Of a stretch of DNA of 64,000 nt, positions 25,668-38,800 are shown piece by piece; position 1 is the first letter of the stretch, and each line of letters begins with the position of its first letter. Source of the DNA: Daucus carota subsp. sativus (taxonomy: Eukaryota; Streptophyta; Magnoliopsida; Apiales; Apiaceae); contig NC_030381.2 in NCBI RefSeq assembly GCF_001625215.2, forward strand, positions 1,017,131-1,081,130, given 5' to 3'. A program made the position numbers and the translations under genes. The notes below the pieces were generated by a model. It did not search any database. It was not told where the DNA came from and saw nothing but the letters and a program-made list of their open reading frames with translations.

Positions 25668-28600
25668 TATACATATACATATACATATATATACACACAC
25701 ACATATATATATACCTATATATATACATATACATATATATATACATATATCTATACTATACTATAATAAGCCAACATGGATATAATTTGTAGTCCAAGGT
25801 TTTAGTTATATTTTTTTGGTTTGGTACTCTCCTTTTGGTACTACAAGTCTACAAATATGAGTCTATTGGTCTTACATTATTAAACAGTTTCAAATACTAA
25901 AAACACTCATAACAATATATTATCATATAATATTTCATTAAAAAAATTTAATGATGTTATAAATATACAATTTTGAATATCTTTTTTTAATAAGAACCTT
26001 CATATAACTTTTTTAACTTTAACGTGTTCTATTTTATATAAACACGAACCATTACATAACTCTTTTCAACTCTAATCTTAAAAGTTATTGTTATCAAAAA
26101 ACCAAGATTACAAAATTACGTTGAAATTCGATTGATTAGATTACCGAATCTTTCAAAGGTATTACACGATCGGCTATGTTTGGAAAAGATTTGAATTTTC
26201 TGATTTTTTTATTATTAAATCTACGTGTACTAAATTCGGATTAAATGTACTAAAATCCTAATGTATATATATTTATTCGGGTTTGTCCATTTTCAAGTAA
26301 ACGGGAGAAAATATAGTCAGTTGAATAATATAATATAATTAAAATTCAATTCATCAATACTAAAATACTAATAAAATGATGTTAAAATTTAAATTATAAA
26401 TAATAAATTGCGAATTATATACCCGCCCGTGCTTTGCACGGGTTAAAGGCTAGTATGTATATAAGATGGCAAGGCTCAAATGAGATTAGTTCTTGTTCCC
26501 CTTAGAACTAGTATGTTTTGTTCATTACATTTATGTGTTCTATAAACATTTTTACACTATTTTATTCTTCAATTACATAATTACCTTTTTGTTTTCATAA
26601 CACCTCAAAATTTTAATGAATAATGTCATGATTCTTATAAACATGAATTATAGAAATACCATGTTCTTTTACCTAACATACACGTGTTCTATAAGTAGTT
26701 TTTCTTTATTTTAAGTATATAATATTTGACGTACTATAACAATATTTTTATAAGAATATTACATTATAAAATCATCTTCTTCTAAATTAGTATAAGTTCT
26801 GCAGCAGTATCATGTAAATTTGTTATACATTTACATGTATAAAATTAAATCATATAAATTTAATATGCATTTACATGTATAAAAATAAAATATCCGATAT
26901 ATATTTACTTTTTTTTATATTGATTTGTAAATTTGAAATTTGAGAATTGTATTAATCATGGAAAGTAAATCTTGTTACTAATTCTCATTTCTTGTTTTTC
27001 TTAAATATTTATACACATAAATATATAACATGTAATTAATAATAGTGATAATCTTAATCACACATTCTATTTATATCTGATATCTGATGGTTTCTAATAG
27101 GGTCCAAGTTTTAAATATAACGTGGTTCTATCTGGAACCTAATCTACACACACACACACACATACATATATTAGTTGTAAGGTTGCAAATTTGTAATATT
27201 ATGACTTTTTGTTATTTGTACTGCTTTTACTATATGTCCATGAATTTTCAGTCATCCGTCTTCTATGTCTCTTCTTAATGTCAAGTTGTCGGCCTACCAC
27301 CTATGCATCTCTTCATCATATGATTATGCAGAACTTTCTTATAGTTTGTGTATTTGTGTGCGCTTTTATGCGAATCCATGATTTAGATAAGCTTAGTTAA
27401 CGGGGACCCACTATTGCTGAAGGTAAAGATATTTAGTGCATATGAGAACTGCTATGCGGTTCTGATCTATTTTTAAAGAGAATAGACTTATGTTGGTTGT
27501 TTCTGATATAACATTGTTCGATGTTTTACATATATACCTCGGTTAAATATTTTTGTTCCATATATTTGCTGTGTAGGCACTGTATGAAGAAGCGCTACCT
27601 GCTTTTGACGTCATTGGAAAGAAGTCATTTTTCTTGGGTCAGGTTGGAAATGGAGCGCGAATGAAACTCGTTGTCAACATGATTATGGGCAGGTAATAAA
27701 TATCCCTAAAAAAATGGATGATCATGTATATTTCAGCTAGAAGTCGTAAGAACATTATAGCAAATCACAAAGTTACATTAACCGGTGAATTTGTCGTCTT
27801 AAAGAAAGAAACTGTATGGTATATATGCATGAAAATAAGAATCCCTTATACAACTCTGAAGGATAGTCACAAGAAACCCAACAGCAGGAAAGGTCTTTAT
27901 AGCCAAGAGCTAAGCTATGAAAGAGGCAGAAAACATTTCACTGCCGTATAAACTAGAATTAATTAGTTCTGGGATCACAGATTTCAATAAAGCTATATGT
28001 TAATTGAACATTATATATAAATTACTATCATATCTTTATGATAGTTGTTAAAACAAATAATGAATCAAAATTTCAGCTTTTGCATATGGTCAACTGTTTC
28101 CTGAAGAGATTGATTATATGAGTTTGAGTTTTACTTTGCAGCCTTTCAGTTTATCTGGTTTTAGGCCATTAATATGGTTTCCCATTTGTAGTATGATAAA
28201 TGCATTTTCAGAAGGGCTTGTGCTGGCCGACAAAAGTGGCTTAAACCCTCAGACCCTTCTTGATGTGTTGGTGAGTAAGCAAGAAATTACCTGGTTATGC
28301 CTAACATTCCCGTGCCTGATGTTTGGTAAATTTTTTCTAAAAGGACCTGGGTGCAATTGCTAATCCGATGTTCAAGTTGAAAGGACCAACAATGATCCAG
28401 AACAGCTATTCCCCTGCATTTCCTTTGAAACATCAACAGAAAGATATGAGGCTGGCTCTTGCTCTGGGAGACGAGAATGCTGTTTCGATGCCAGTAGCAG
28501 CTGCTGCCAATGAGGTAGTGCTTTTTCTTGCTCAGATAAGTTATGTTGCTTACTTCAAGTAGATGCACATTGTTTAGAAACAAATTCAAGGGAAAAGGAA

Positions 28601-29000
28601 CTTGCTCAAACTTTTTGAAGAGTTAAATATAAATGGTATAATTCAGGTATAACAACCCATGCACAAAATAGTAAAGGTTAATGTTAGTGGCAGTCTTGAA
28701 GTGAATGAACAAAAATTTAGTTGAAGGGAACATAACTGTTCATCTGAATATTTGCAAATATGTATTGTTGTTTACGACGATATCAATATGCATATACACT
28801 ACTTTCCCTTCTCTCTTCACGTCATATTCGTGTACTTTTTTACAACATCATGGATGGTCTTAGAATTTTTCCTAACAGTGTTCATCATTTAATTTATGAT
28901 TTCAATGCAGGCATTCAAAAAAGCCTTGAGTGTTGAATTGGGTGATCTTGACTTCTCAGCTGTGCACGAGATTGTGAAGGGTGCTCAACATCCATTGTGA
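23516..29000 (+). CDS. GLYR1: Glyoxylate/succinic semialdehyde reductase 1
   Basis: Eight exons: 23516-23623, 23963-24073, 24149-24250, 24760-24861, 27577-27692, 28192-28270, 28344-28514, 28911-29000. They give 292 residues, against about 289 for the Arabidopsis cytosolic enzyme. The family uses NADPH to reduce glyoxylate and succinic semialdehyde, detoxifying aldehydes from photorespiration and the GABA shunt. The Rossmann start GFLGMGIMG is at residues 5-13, the substrate-binding [12 protein letters not shown] at 120-131, and the catalytic lysine is K171 in [11 protein letters not shown]. The hydrophobic dimerisation helix and the [12 protein letters not shown] segment follow. All exon phases join cleanly. 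The exon 2 donor is a weak GTTGGT, the only one that keeps the SVVFDK reading. The C-terminus ends GAQHPL, not the SRE of the Arabidopsis enzyme, so no peroxisomal signal is seen. Intron 4 is 2.7 kb and holds repeats. Confidence 0.95.
24373..24675. mobile_element. Long-armed MITE in GLYR1 intron 3
   Basis: Left arm ACGGGTTAATTATCAATTAG and inverted right arm GGGTTAATTACCAGTTAGGT. Pairing continues for over 100 bp (TTTGCTTC, ATCAAGTGG, TTTTTGGTCTC in both arms). It is flanked by the 8-bp duplication ATTTATCA at 24365-24372 and 24676-24683. Almost the whole 303-bp element is two arms, so its transcript can fold into one long hairpin inside the pre-mRNA. Confidence 0.85.
25340..25545. other. GC-rich island in GLYR1 intron 4
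   Basis: About 200 bp of strikingly G-rich sequence (runs such as GGGCATGGGTGGGGTCTAGT) in an otherwise AT-rich intron. It is not a coding exon of GLYR1, because exons 4 and 5 join without it. It resembles a fragment of a retrotransposon or of another genomic location, but I cannot name the source. Confidence 0.45.
25601..25749. repeat. (AT)n microsatellite with CA-rich interruptions
   Basis: A pure AT run of about 58 bp starts at 25601 and continues as mixed ATAC / CACA / ATAT sequence until the Helitron start at 25750. Confidence 0.95.
25750..26453 (+). mobile_element. Non-autonomous Helitron in GLYR1 intron 4
   Basis: Begins TCTATACTATACTAT after an A and ends CTAG before a T, the A|T insertion habit of Helitrons with no target duplication. 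A perfect 7-bp stem with a 3-base loop, CCCGTGCTTTGCACGGG at 26426-26442, lies 7 bases before the terminal CTAG. Length 704 bp, no RepHel coding sequence. The same 5' start is on a second copy at 57968. Family membership follows from the termini, which are seen directly. Confidence 0.9.
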
Positions 29001-29769
29001 TGGCTGTGGCTGATGGACACAGAACATGAACACAAGGCTTGAAATATATGGTCTCGGAAAAAGTAAAGTGTGACATTTAGGCAAGGTTCATGCTCGACAT
29101 ATCGACCATTCTTAGCAACAGAATTTTAAAGATTTATGTTCTCCGTCGTTGAAATATATTGTGTTGATTTTGAATGCTTCTGCTTTTGCAATGACCAAAG
29201 AAAGCACGTCCTTACATAGCAAGTATTATGGCAAATGTAAATATTGTGGTTGGATTATAGAGCATATATGCCTAAGTTTGCAGCGTAAAAAAGCAAACTA
29301 AATTGGTTCATAAATAATTCATGATAAATTTTGAAAAGAAGCTTAATTTTGAGCATTATTGTGGAAATTGATGTAGAGCAGAAGGAATGAAGGATGTGCC
29401 TTTTGGCATAACTTCAAAAAATGATTAAAGTAATATACAGTTAAAGTTATACAATGGACCAGAAAGTTACGCAGCTTCCCCCCTATTCTAACCACAGAAG
29501 CATGTTGAATTGGTCATTAAGGGTGATAAATTTATTCCAAAATTTTCAATAGGATACAGATAGAAATAAATTTGTTTTGTTAATGAATGTAAGTATATAT
29601 TTGACATTTTGAAAACCCCGATGATATTTAATTGACATAATTTTTATACACTTCATTATATAAATGGAAGTAATGTTTATGCCACAACTAAGACTAGACG
29701 CATATCGGATCCAACAACCCACCACATGTCGACACAGAAGTACTAGAAAATTGGTATCATTAGTTATTT
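29001..29769 (+). other. GLYR1 3' UTR and intergenic DNA
   Basis: The first 200-300 bases probably hold the GLYR1 3' UTR. The rest is AT-rich with no gene seen, up to the LINE remnant. Confidence 0.5.
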
Positions 29770-31045
29770 ACTTGTGCTTAAAAAGAGCCCAAATACTTTT
29801 TATCTAACCAGTGTGGGATGTTACAATATCGAATTGAACAAATATATTGAGCCCTCTTGTTAAGTGCTCTTGCAAGTTTAAAAATTTCATTCACTCCCTC
29901 CTTAGTGCTTAGATGCTCGTACATGTCTTGGTACGTCCTACCTTTCGCTTTCGCTTTCGCGAGGTACATGTTTAGCCATTCTTTTTGTAACTTTAAATTA
30001 CTCCTTCTTTATACGTCGTTTGGCCCCTTCTAAACATGACATTAGTTTCAAAAAACATCTCTTCTTGAATGTACTTTGGCTTGTACGTCGTCGTTCCACC
30101 ATCAAGAATTTTTCTGATCGTTGACATTTCCCGATGACACTCTCAACGTCCGCCTTGCTAAACTTCTAATTGGGTTAGTCATATTTGTCTACATTTGGTC
30201 TACATCTTCTTCTAACCTAAAACAACCCTTAAGAATATTCTTAAATTCTGCTACTTTCGGTCTTTTCAAATTTCTCCAAAATTCTTGGTGTAGCACCTCT
30301 TATTCCCTCAATTGGTTAACTATTCATAGATCAAACCATGGCTAAGAGACTCTACTGTGAAGCACATGCGTCTTTCGAAAAAACCTTATAATTTTTACAA
30401 ATCTAAAATCCCTAATATAAATAAGAAGACAATCAATTTTGAGTGGGATGACCCCTACTCCTAATCATGCATTATTGCAAATTGCAAAAATGCAAAACTA
30501 TTTTCATTTCTAACACCATATCAAACCCGCCATGAATACCTTGGTATCCATTTACTCTTGAACCAATGTGACCATTAAAATCACCAATAACAAATAGAAA
30601 TTGATCTTGAAGAATATTTCGAATCAAATCATCCAAACAACTTCAAAAAGTCATGAACTCGATATTCCCCAACTAAACTTGAGGCGCATATACACATGTT
30701 ACAGTCTCGATAACCATCTCCACAACTTATCTAATAAACATAATTCCATCGTCACACTTTTTGATCTCCACTTTATTTTTGAGTTTTATAGACAACAAGA
30801 TACCAACACCATTACGGGAGTGAACTAAACCTGAATACCACAGTTTAAACCCCTTAGCCTCTTTGATCATTTCCCCATTCCATCTAGTTTTATGAATACA
30901 AGCTACATCTATTTTCCTTTTCCGCGGTACATCAACCAATTCTTAAAAAAATCGATTAAAGTTTCAACATTCAAACTAGCTTATTGGACCCCACACCGTC
31001 CTAAAGACTCCCCATCTGGTATTTGTACACCCCTTATTCCTCTAC
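29770..31045 (-). mobile_element. Decayed LINE retrotransposon (endonuclease and linker region)
   Basis: Read on the minus strand, pieces of a plant L1-type ORF2 appear in the expected order. The endonuclease part has ELVDVPRKRKIDVAC, GFKLWYSG and SRNGVGI (about 30950-30730). GDFNGHIGS plus HGGFDM follow near 30580-30510. The linker has WWNDDVQAKVHSR near 30090 and EHLSTKEGVNEIFKLAR near 29910-29860. Frameshifts and stops separate the pieces, and the reverse transcriptase core is absent. The similarity is recalled from plant genomic ORFs often labelled craniofacial-development-protein-2-like, which are LINE endonucleases. The copy is dead and truncated. Confidence 0.8.
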
Positions 31046-31316
31046 GTACATGAGCTCTATGATGGACCATACAAATTGTATAATAATGATTTAAAATGTT
31101 ATATGTATGCGATAGAGTATGATTAATGTCAATACAAATAAGGATAATGAATAAGAATCAGATGACAAATATGGTAAAATGGTCTGAAGATTTGTAATTA
31201 AATAACAAAAATGATGTTTTGTGTGAGGATATAATCCTTACAGAGTAACTTACATGGCCAACATATTCAAAACAACTCATTTCAATATATAAATTCATGT
31301 TTTGCCAAATAATTTA

Positions 31317-31669
31317 GGGGTCATTTGGTTCGAGGATGATATGAGGTTGCAATGATGAATCAGGTTAAGCTGGTATGAGTGTGAGGTCTCATATATGATA
31401 TCATGGTTAAGTGGTTGAATCAATATATATACAATTTTGTAAAGAATTAGTTATTAATTTATATTAATTAAGAATATTAATAAAATTATTATTGTTATAT
31501 ATTATTACATCATTGATTTAATTTTGTAATAAACATTAATATTTCATTACTTAAATAGAGACAAAAAAATCAAAAATAAATGCATCTCATGCCCACCTCA
31601 TCACCACTTGGGTATCAAAACCCTACCTTGGGGGTTTTAAATATTCATACTCATGAACCAAACGACCCC
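31317..31669. mobile_element. PIF/Harbinger-type MITE (Tourist-like)
   Basis: Ends GGGGTCATTTGGTTC and, inverted, GGGGTCGTTTGGTTC, with TTA on both sides (31314-31316 and 31670-31672). AT-rich core, no transposase. Same family as 336-761. Confidence 0.85.
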
Positions 31670-32640
31670 TTAGTTTTGTAAACAATATGAATTTTCATGT
31701 TTTTCTTAAAAGAATATATTAGAAAGTATTTCATTTTGACTATTTGATAAAAATAAATAATTTTTCAAGATAGAATATACATTTATTTTAAAAAAATAAC
31801 TTCTTATTTTTCCGTATATGAATATGATAAACCAAACATTGTGTCTGTTCGGGGTTAAGAAGTCAGCGCTTCTTTTGAGTAGAAGCCCAAAAGATAAGCT
31901 GGGCTTCTGTTTGGGAAAAAGAGCAAACCGCATTGAGTGGGCTTCAGAAGTGATAAACAGAAGTAAGGAGTCGATGCTTTTTTCTTTAGCTTCTGAGCTT
32001 CTCATCTTATTTTCTATTTATCTTCTCTTTCTTCTTTCTATATTTTCTCTTTTCAGTGGTACTCCGTGCGCTCTAGCACTCTGTCTATTTGATTTTTTGC
32101 TTTGTAATAAAATATCTTAACACATTTATTTTCTAAAAACTCATTTCCACCGTAACAATATTATTTGAAATTTTATTTCTCGGTTGTTTTATTTCGCAAG
32201 TATGTAATATTAATATTGCCTTTTTTAATAAAAATTTGCTGTAAAAGATATCTACTAGTGTGCTGTCATGAATAGACCTATACAAAAAATATTTGAAAAT
32301 ATAAAAAAAAAATTGGATAAAATGATGAAACACGTTAATATTTAGTTAATAATTTGGAATTTGTAAATAAAAATAAAGGTTATGAACTTATGATCGGATT
32401 ATATAATGTAATTTTTTTTAATGTTCAAAAAGTATCTAATTTCAAAGAAAAAAATTTATAAGTTTAAATAGTCAAACACTTAATAACTTAAAATTTTTAC
32501 TTCTGCTTTCCACTTCAACTTCACTTTTTTATTTTAAGCAAGAAATCATTTTTTTTAATTCTTTTAAAGTTAGCCAAACGGCATTGTTATCGTTGTGGTG
32601 CAACCGAAACAAACCGGACTTTCTAATTGTAAACCGGATG
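31670..32640. other. Intergenic DNA with decayed repeat pieces
   Basis: Contains segments rich in AGAAGCC / GGCTTCTG motifs (31855-32000) and ends in TTAGCCAAACGGCA at about 32570-32583. The same motifs appear at 37228-37300 (GGGGCCGTTTGGCTAAGCAG), so both are probably parts of one MITE family. No gene seen. Confidence 0.4.
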
Positions 32641-32645
32641 AGACA

Positions 32646-32656
32646 GGCCCAGCCCA
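32646..32656 (+). promoter_or_regulatory. Two overlapping site II elements upstream of eIF2-beta
   Basis: GGCCCAGCCCA contains the complements of TGGGCC and TGGGCT. Site II motifs (TGGGCY) are known to be enriched in promoters of plant ribosomal and translation genes and to bind TCP factors. They lie about 80-90 bp upstream of the end of the leader exon. Their activity here is inferred. Confidence 0.55.
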
Positions 32657-32689
32657 TGGGTTGGGGGTGGGTATATCTAGGTTATTAAG

Positions 32690-32871
32690 TTTCAACGACT
32701 GCAGTCGCACGCAGACAGAGCAAACTCGTGTTTGAGGTAAACAAGCAAACTTTGTTTATTCGATCATTGATTTGTTATTTGCTGTAGATTTTTAATAGCT
32801 TTCGAGTCTTTAAATTAGTACATGTAATATGTATGTATTCTTGCATCTGCTTACAGATTACTTCAGTAATC
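32690..32871 (+). other. eIF2-beta 5' UTR with a small intron
   Basis: A non-coding leader ends at 32736 (TTTGAG|GTAAAC). An intron of 120 bp ends CTTACAG at 32856, and 15 further leader bases precede the ATG at 32872. The start of transcription is not visible; it should lie near 32690. Confidence 0.6.
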
Positions 32872-35800
32872 ATGGCTGATGAGGAAAATGTTAACGCTAT
32901 CAAGGAAGAGGCTGCTGCGGATGTAACTCGCTCTCTATCTTCATTTTCGATGCTATATAAATTTACATACTATCGATTTAAATTAAAAGTGGGCTTGTTA
33001 TCCACTGATTTTTTCACTTGATTTTAGATTGCCCCATTCGATCCTTCAAAAAAGAAGAAAAAGAAGAAAGTTGTGATTCAAGATCCTGCCGATGAGCCTG
33101 TGGACAAGCTAGTTGAAACTACAGAATCTGGTATATTAATTCAACCGTGACCCCAATTTTAACATGCTCTAAAGTTGTTTCGGATGATGATTTTCTCTGT
33201 ATTTTCACCTTGCAGTCACTGAAGGACTTGACACTGCTTTTGCTGGTTTGAAGAAGAAGAAGAAGAAACAGGTGTGCCGTGGCATCTCTTGTCGGAATTT
33301 TAGTGAATGTATCTTGTGACACATGTTCACCTGGCCCCTTTAATTGCAGGTTCAGACTGATCTGTTGGATGATGAGAAAGAAAACGAGGCAGATGATTTG
33401 GCTGGTAAGTTATCTTTAATTTTTTTAACTAGTTAATTTTTCAATATAATTTGTTGTGTAGGAATCAATAATTGATTAATTTCTCCGTTATGGTTGTTAT
33501 CTTGTGACATCCCTTGCTATCCTATTCTCACTCTCGTCTTCAGATGACATTGGAGAAGATGAAGAAGGAGAAGGCATTATATTGCAACAGCAGTTACCAT
33601 GGGAAGGAACTGAGCGAGATTATGAATATGAAGAGGTCAGTCTGAATGTTGCTATGAACTTGGTGACTGCATTGTTTGTAGCTTTTGTTTTTGTTGGAGT
33701 GTGCTTTGTTCACTCTCTTTTAATGTAAGTTTCTAAGTCTGACGTGCAACTTATATTTCCTAATGTCCTTTGCTGTCAAGGAGAGTACAAAATAGTATTA
33801 TATTCTTGCACACTAATGTTCTGAATCACTTCATTGGGTTAGCACATTGCTGAAAGATAAAGCTGTGCAATAGAAGTTTCTATAACATTTCAAAGCTTGA
33901 TGATTTAGTTAGCATAACCATGTCATTTATATGTTCCTAAGCCAATTAAGATTGGCTGATATTTTTTTATTAAACATATTGTTGGCATAAGAATGGATTT
34001 ATTTGTTAAATAGTGAGTTCAATAAGTTTGCACGAGAAAGAAGCTCAGTAGGTTGAAACTTGAAATACATCTAGCAGAAATTTATTACATTTTGTTTAAA
34101 TGTCAAAGTTCGTATATATGGCAGATGTGGAAGATTACGTCTTCCTTTTCATCTTATTGTTTCTCCTTATCAATAATTTTTTAAGATCCCCTTTTGCTAA
34201 TTAGTGTATATATATAGAGGATCTTGCCCTGACTAAGAGAATAAGAGTGTCTATTGTTCAACTTATCCTGTTATTTAGCGGGTGTGGGTAACACTTTTCT
34301 CTTGATATTTGCAGCTCTTGGGCCGAGTGTTTAATATTCTTCGTGAGCATAATCCTGAACTTGCTGGAGATAGAAGGAGAACGGTGATGAGGCCTCCACA
34401 AGTTCTTCGTGAAGGGACTAAGAAAACTGTTTTTGTGAACTTCATGGATCTCTGCAGAACGTATTGTCAGATACTTTAGCTCTATAGCATATAATAGTTT
34501 TTCCTGACATGCTATCCTGCATTTTTCTTTATGGATCACTCAACTATACCGTAGTAATGATAAGTGAGTCCATATGCCAAATCTAGCTACATGTTGTTGG
34601 TCATATACCTTTGTTTGCTCATATACTTTCTTGCTATATCTGGATTCTTAATGTGCGTCTCCCCAGGCAAGTTAGCGTGATTTGCGTCTGTTCTGTCCTT
34701 ATGCAACCATAGACAACTTGTACGAAGCAAACTGTTATGTAAACTTCATGAATCTCTGCAGAACTTATTGTCAGATACTTTAGCATTCTAGTATATAATA
34801 GTTTTTTCTTACATTATATCCTGCATTTTACTTTTGCATGGATCACTTAGATATAATGTACTAATGATAAGTGAGACAATATGTCAAATTTAGCTACATG
34901 TTGGTCATTTACCTTTGTTTGCTCATGCTTTCTTGCTATATCTGGCTTCTAATGTGCGTTGTGCATGTGCGTCTCACCAGGCAAGATAGGGTGATTTGTG
35001 TTTGTTCTGTCCTCTCAATGCAACCATAGACAACTCGTAAAATCTTTATCTGTGTAATTTTGTTGTACAAGTTTTGGGCCCCAAGTCGCAGTTTTCTCTA
35101 AATTGTCATGTGTCGATGTCTTTGTGCGAGAATCATACGTATGATTGTTTTTTCGAACTTATTGATTAATGTATAGTTTACTGTTAATCTGTATTGTTTC
35201 TTTTTCAGGATGCATAGGCAACCGGAGCATGTAATGACATTCTTGCTGGCTGAATTGGGTACAAGTGGGTCACTTGACGGACAACAAAGATTGGTAGTTA
35301 AAGGAAGATTTGCCCCAAAAAATTTTGAAGGGATTCTGCGACGATATATTAGTAAGTTTCTTGCAGTTTTTTTTTTCATAATCACATGTCCCGTCAGGAT
35401 GCTGTCTCTAATTTGTGCCCTGGAACTTTAAGTTGTCCCCCGTTTGCTTTTCGGTTTGCTTTTATGAGCTACATGAGTTGACCACTTTAAGTACCGGAAG
35501 TTGAAAAAGACTCATCTTGGAGATATAATCTGATTCCAAGAAGCATATCGAATAAGAAATTCATAAAATACCTATAAATTGTTAGGACTTCATTAATCAA
35601 CACTCAAGCATTGTGTCAAGTGCAGCCAGCCTTTGAAGGCGTTTTTTTGTGTCTTTACTGTCTTTCAATTGTTTAATGTTGTCTTGCAATTTCAGATGAA
35701 TATGTCATTTGCAATGGCTGCAAAAGTCCAGATACAATTCTTTCAAAGGAGAATCGTCTTTTCTTTCTTCGTTGTGAAAAGGTGCACATTCTCCCAACTA

Positions 35801-38800
35801 TGCACTTTCTCGTGTTAGATATTTATATGCAGGAGATTTGGCTAGTAGTTTGTGATATTTTTTTTTTTATCTCCAATCAAAATTCCTTCGTGGTTTTTTT
35901 TGACCTTGGAATAATAATAGTTCAGTAATGCTTTCTTGGACACTTCAATGCTTCCCATGGCCAATTGATTATATTTTACGTGGTTTTGAAGTTTTGATGG
36001 GTGACATTGCCGTCTTAATCAACATTTATCAAACTTTTAAAATAGATGATATTGGACCGTCTTCCTCTCGATTTAAATCTTGAGAATACATTTCAGTTTG
36101 GACCGATTTAAAGTACTTCAACTATATCGGTTGTTGTAATCAGAGAAAATAAGTTCTGCAGCATAAAATTTGAATGATTTGGGAAGACAGAATAGCTGTG
36201 AAGCAGGGATACGGCAAACTACTGAAGAATCGCAGGGGGGTGGGCGCACCGTGCGGGGGGTGCGCAGCGGTGCGGCGCGGTGCAGCAGGGGGTGCGCCAG
36301 GTGGCGTGGCGACGAATATCCTTGACCGATACGCGGCGGTGCGGGAAATGCGGTGCGGGAGGGGCAACATCGGTAATTTCACAGCATATTAAACAGCCGT
36401 AATTGAAGCCCCCGATCTAGTCTCCTTCTTTCCGGCGAGCGGCGGATGTTTCTTCTTCGCATAAGGCTCGATCTGCTCCGACTGCTATGCATGTATATAT
36501 CTGTGTGTATTGTATATCTCTGTTGGTGCAGTGGTTGGTTGTTGTATTGGGCTTGGGCCTGGCTATATACGTGGATTATGAACAAATAACTGCTAATCTG
36601 GTTGTTGTCTCCTTTTAATTTCTTTATTTTGTATTTGCTGACTTTTTTATAATTTTGTTAATTTTGTTTTACTAATTATTTTATATATAAATTATATTTT
36701 TTTAATATTATATATATAAAAAATATATTTTTAATATTTTATTTTTGTCGTATCCCGCCGCACCCGTATCCTCATTTTTTGAAATTTGCCAAATTCGCGC
36801 ATCCCCGCACCCGCACCCGCACCCATGCTTCCCAGCAGAATAGTAATATTAATATGGGAGCGTCACTCTATGGTGGTGCCAGCGACGGCGAGCTCGGCTG
36901 TCTCTAGCGATGCCTTCGGCCTTTTTCTCCCATAAATACACGGGATCATGAACATCTCATCTTTTCTAATCTTTCCGTAACAGACATCTGAATGAAATTT
37001 GCAGTCTCCATAATTTTTATTGGGATTCTTTTTAAGCCATTGAATCCATTTCCTTTCATACTATTTATTTATGTTTTTTTCTAAAATTGGGTTTCAATTG
37101 TCCGTCATGTTTAAGTTCTCAGTTCTCACTAATCAATTTCTTTAAGATCTTCCTTTTTCAAACGAGTTTAGGGTAAATCTTTCTCTTGTAAGTATTAGAG
37201 TTATATATATTTTTAAAACTGTAATGGGGCCGTTTGGCTAAGCAGAAGCCACTTTTTATTAAATAGAAGCCCTGCTTCTGCCCCGAACATGCACAATATA
37301 CATGATTTGGAGTGCTTAGTCATTGGGTTGACTCAGCAGGCCCTGTTCAGCTCATCTTGGGTATGATATTCTTTACCATTTAATTGAAGATGGGTTTAGA
37401 AAAGCCTCCATTATAATGGGGAGTATAAAAAACTGAATAACTACTTTGTTGCCTCATAATCACAAACTATTAGTCTAAAGGTTTAGTCTTGAAAAATCTT
37501 TGAGTTCAAATTCAGGATCTTTACTTTATTTCATGAACTCTGTAATCATGAAATCCATTTGTTGTCAGCTCTGGACTCTTTAAATATATTAGTGATAATT
37601 GTATCTTTTGGATGTTAAGATGAAGAAATATAGTGGTGGAACAGTAATGAGATGTAGAATAGAAGATTGGGTTTAGGAGAATTGGGGTTTGAGAGGTCAT
37701 GGTGACTTGAAAACAGAAGAATTAGGATCAGGAAGGTTTTTGTTTCGGCGTTGCTTTGTTTATAATGAGTTTGCGTTTGCAACAGATTGGCATGATTTCT
37801 CTATTAAAAGCCAGATACTTGTAACGGTTGTGCAAGTTTTTCATGTTAAAATGCCTCTATGCCTGTTATTTTTGGTTTACTTACTCGAATGCAATCTATT
37901 CCAGTCTGATGACAAGTTGCAATTTAGACTTTAATGGAATGATCTTATAGTCATTTAACCCTTATTTTTTGTAATTAGTTGCATATATTGTTACTTGAAT
38001 ATGATGTTATTTTTTTAGTTTAGTTGCTCAAATGCAAGCTCTTACAGTTTGATGACTAAATTGGAAGTTGGACTCCAATTGAATGATGTTCTAGCTATTT
38101 AACTCTAATGGTACTTAATTAGCTGTGTCAATTATTACCGCCTAATTCTATTCTTTTATTTTCCCTGTAATTTTTTTTTTGGCTGAGTTTACCTTGCCAA
38201 AAAGATGGCTGACTTTGTTTTTACATACAATAATTTCCACCAGTACCCTTGTTCAAGTAAAACACTAATAGTCTAAATCCGTGAGAACTGATTAATCATT
38301 TATGGCCTGTTTGGGAACTTGAATTTCATTTGAGATTCTGGATTTGAACAAATGATATGTTTGGATATACAAAGAAAGTTGGATTTGGATTTCATTTGAA
38401 ATTCAAGACATTTAAATACCACTATGAAGTTGAGAATTTGAAATGACTCTCTCATGTTATTTGAAATCCAAAATTTGAAATGAAATACATGTTCCCAAAT
38501 GCAATCTTAAGTTAATTTGTATGTACACCAAGTCACCAACCAAATATTAATTATTAATTATGTTGTATATTCCAAGCAAGAGTTTATTATCTTCCACCTC
38601 TATTATTATATTTATGTACTACTGATTAAACGAGATTGATCGCCCCTTTGGTAGTTTCTACTGCCTCTACTCACACATTACAAGAGGTGCCTAACCTGCA
38701 GAATAGCTTTTAGGCCTTCCTTTGTTGATTGACAATGACAAACGCTTGCAAAACTAAGTAGGGCTTTTAAATTGAATCTTAAGTAGTTCATCAATTGTGC

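Noticed and set aside
25589..25792. Open frame of repeated Tyr-Ile
   Set aside because: Translation of the (AT)n microsatellite.
36140..36392. Gly/Ala/Arg-rich and Pro-rich frames on both strands
   Set aside because: Produced by the GC-rich subterminal repeats of the hAT-like element.
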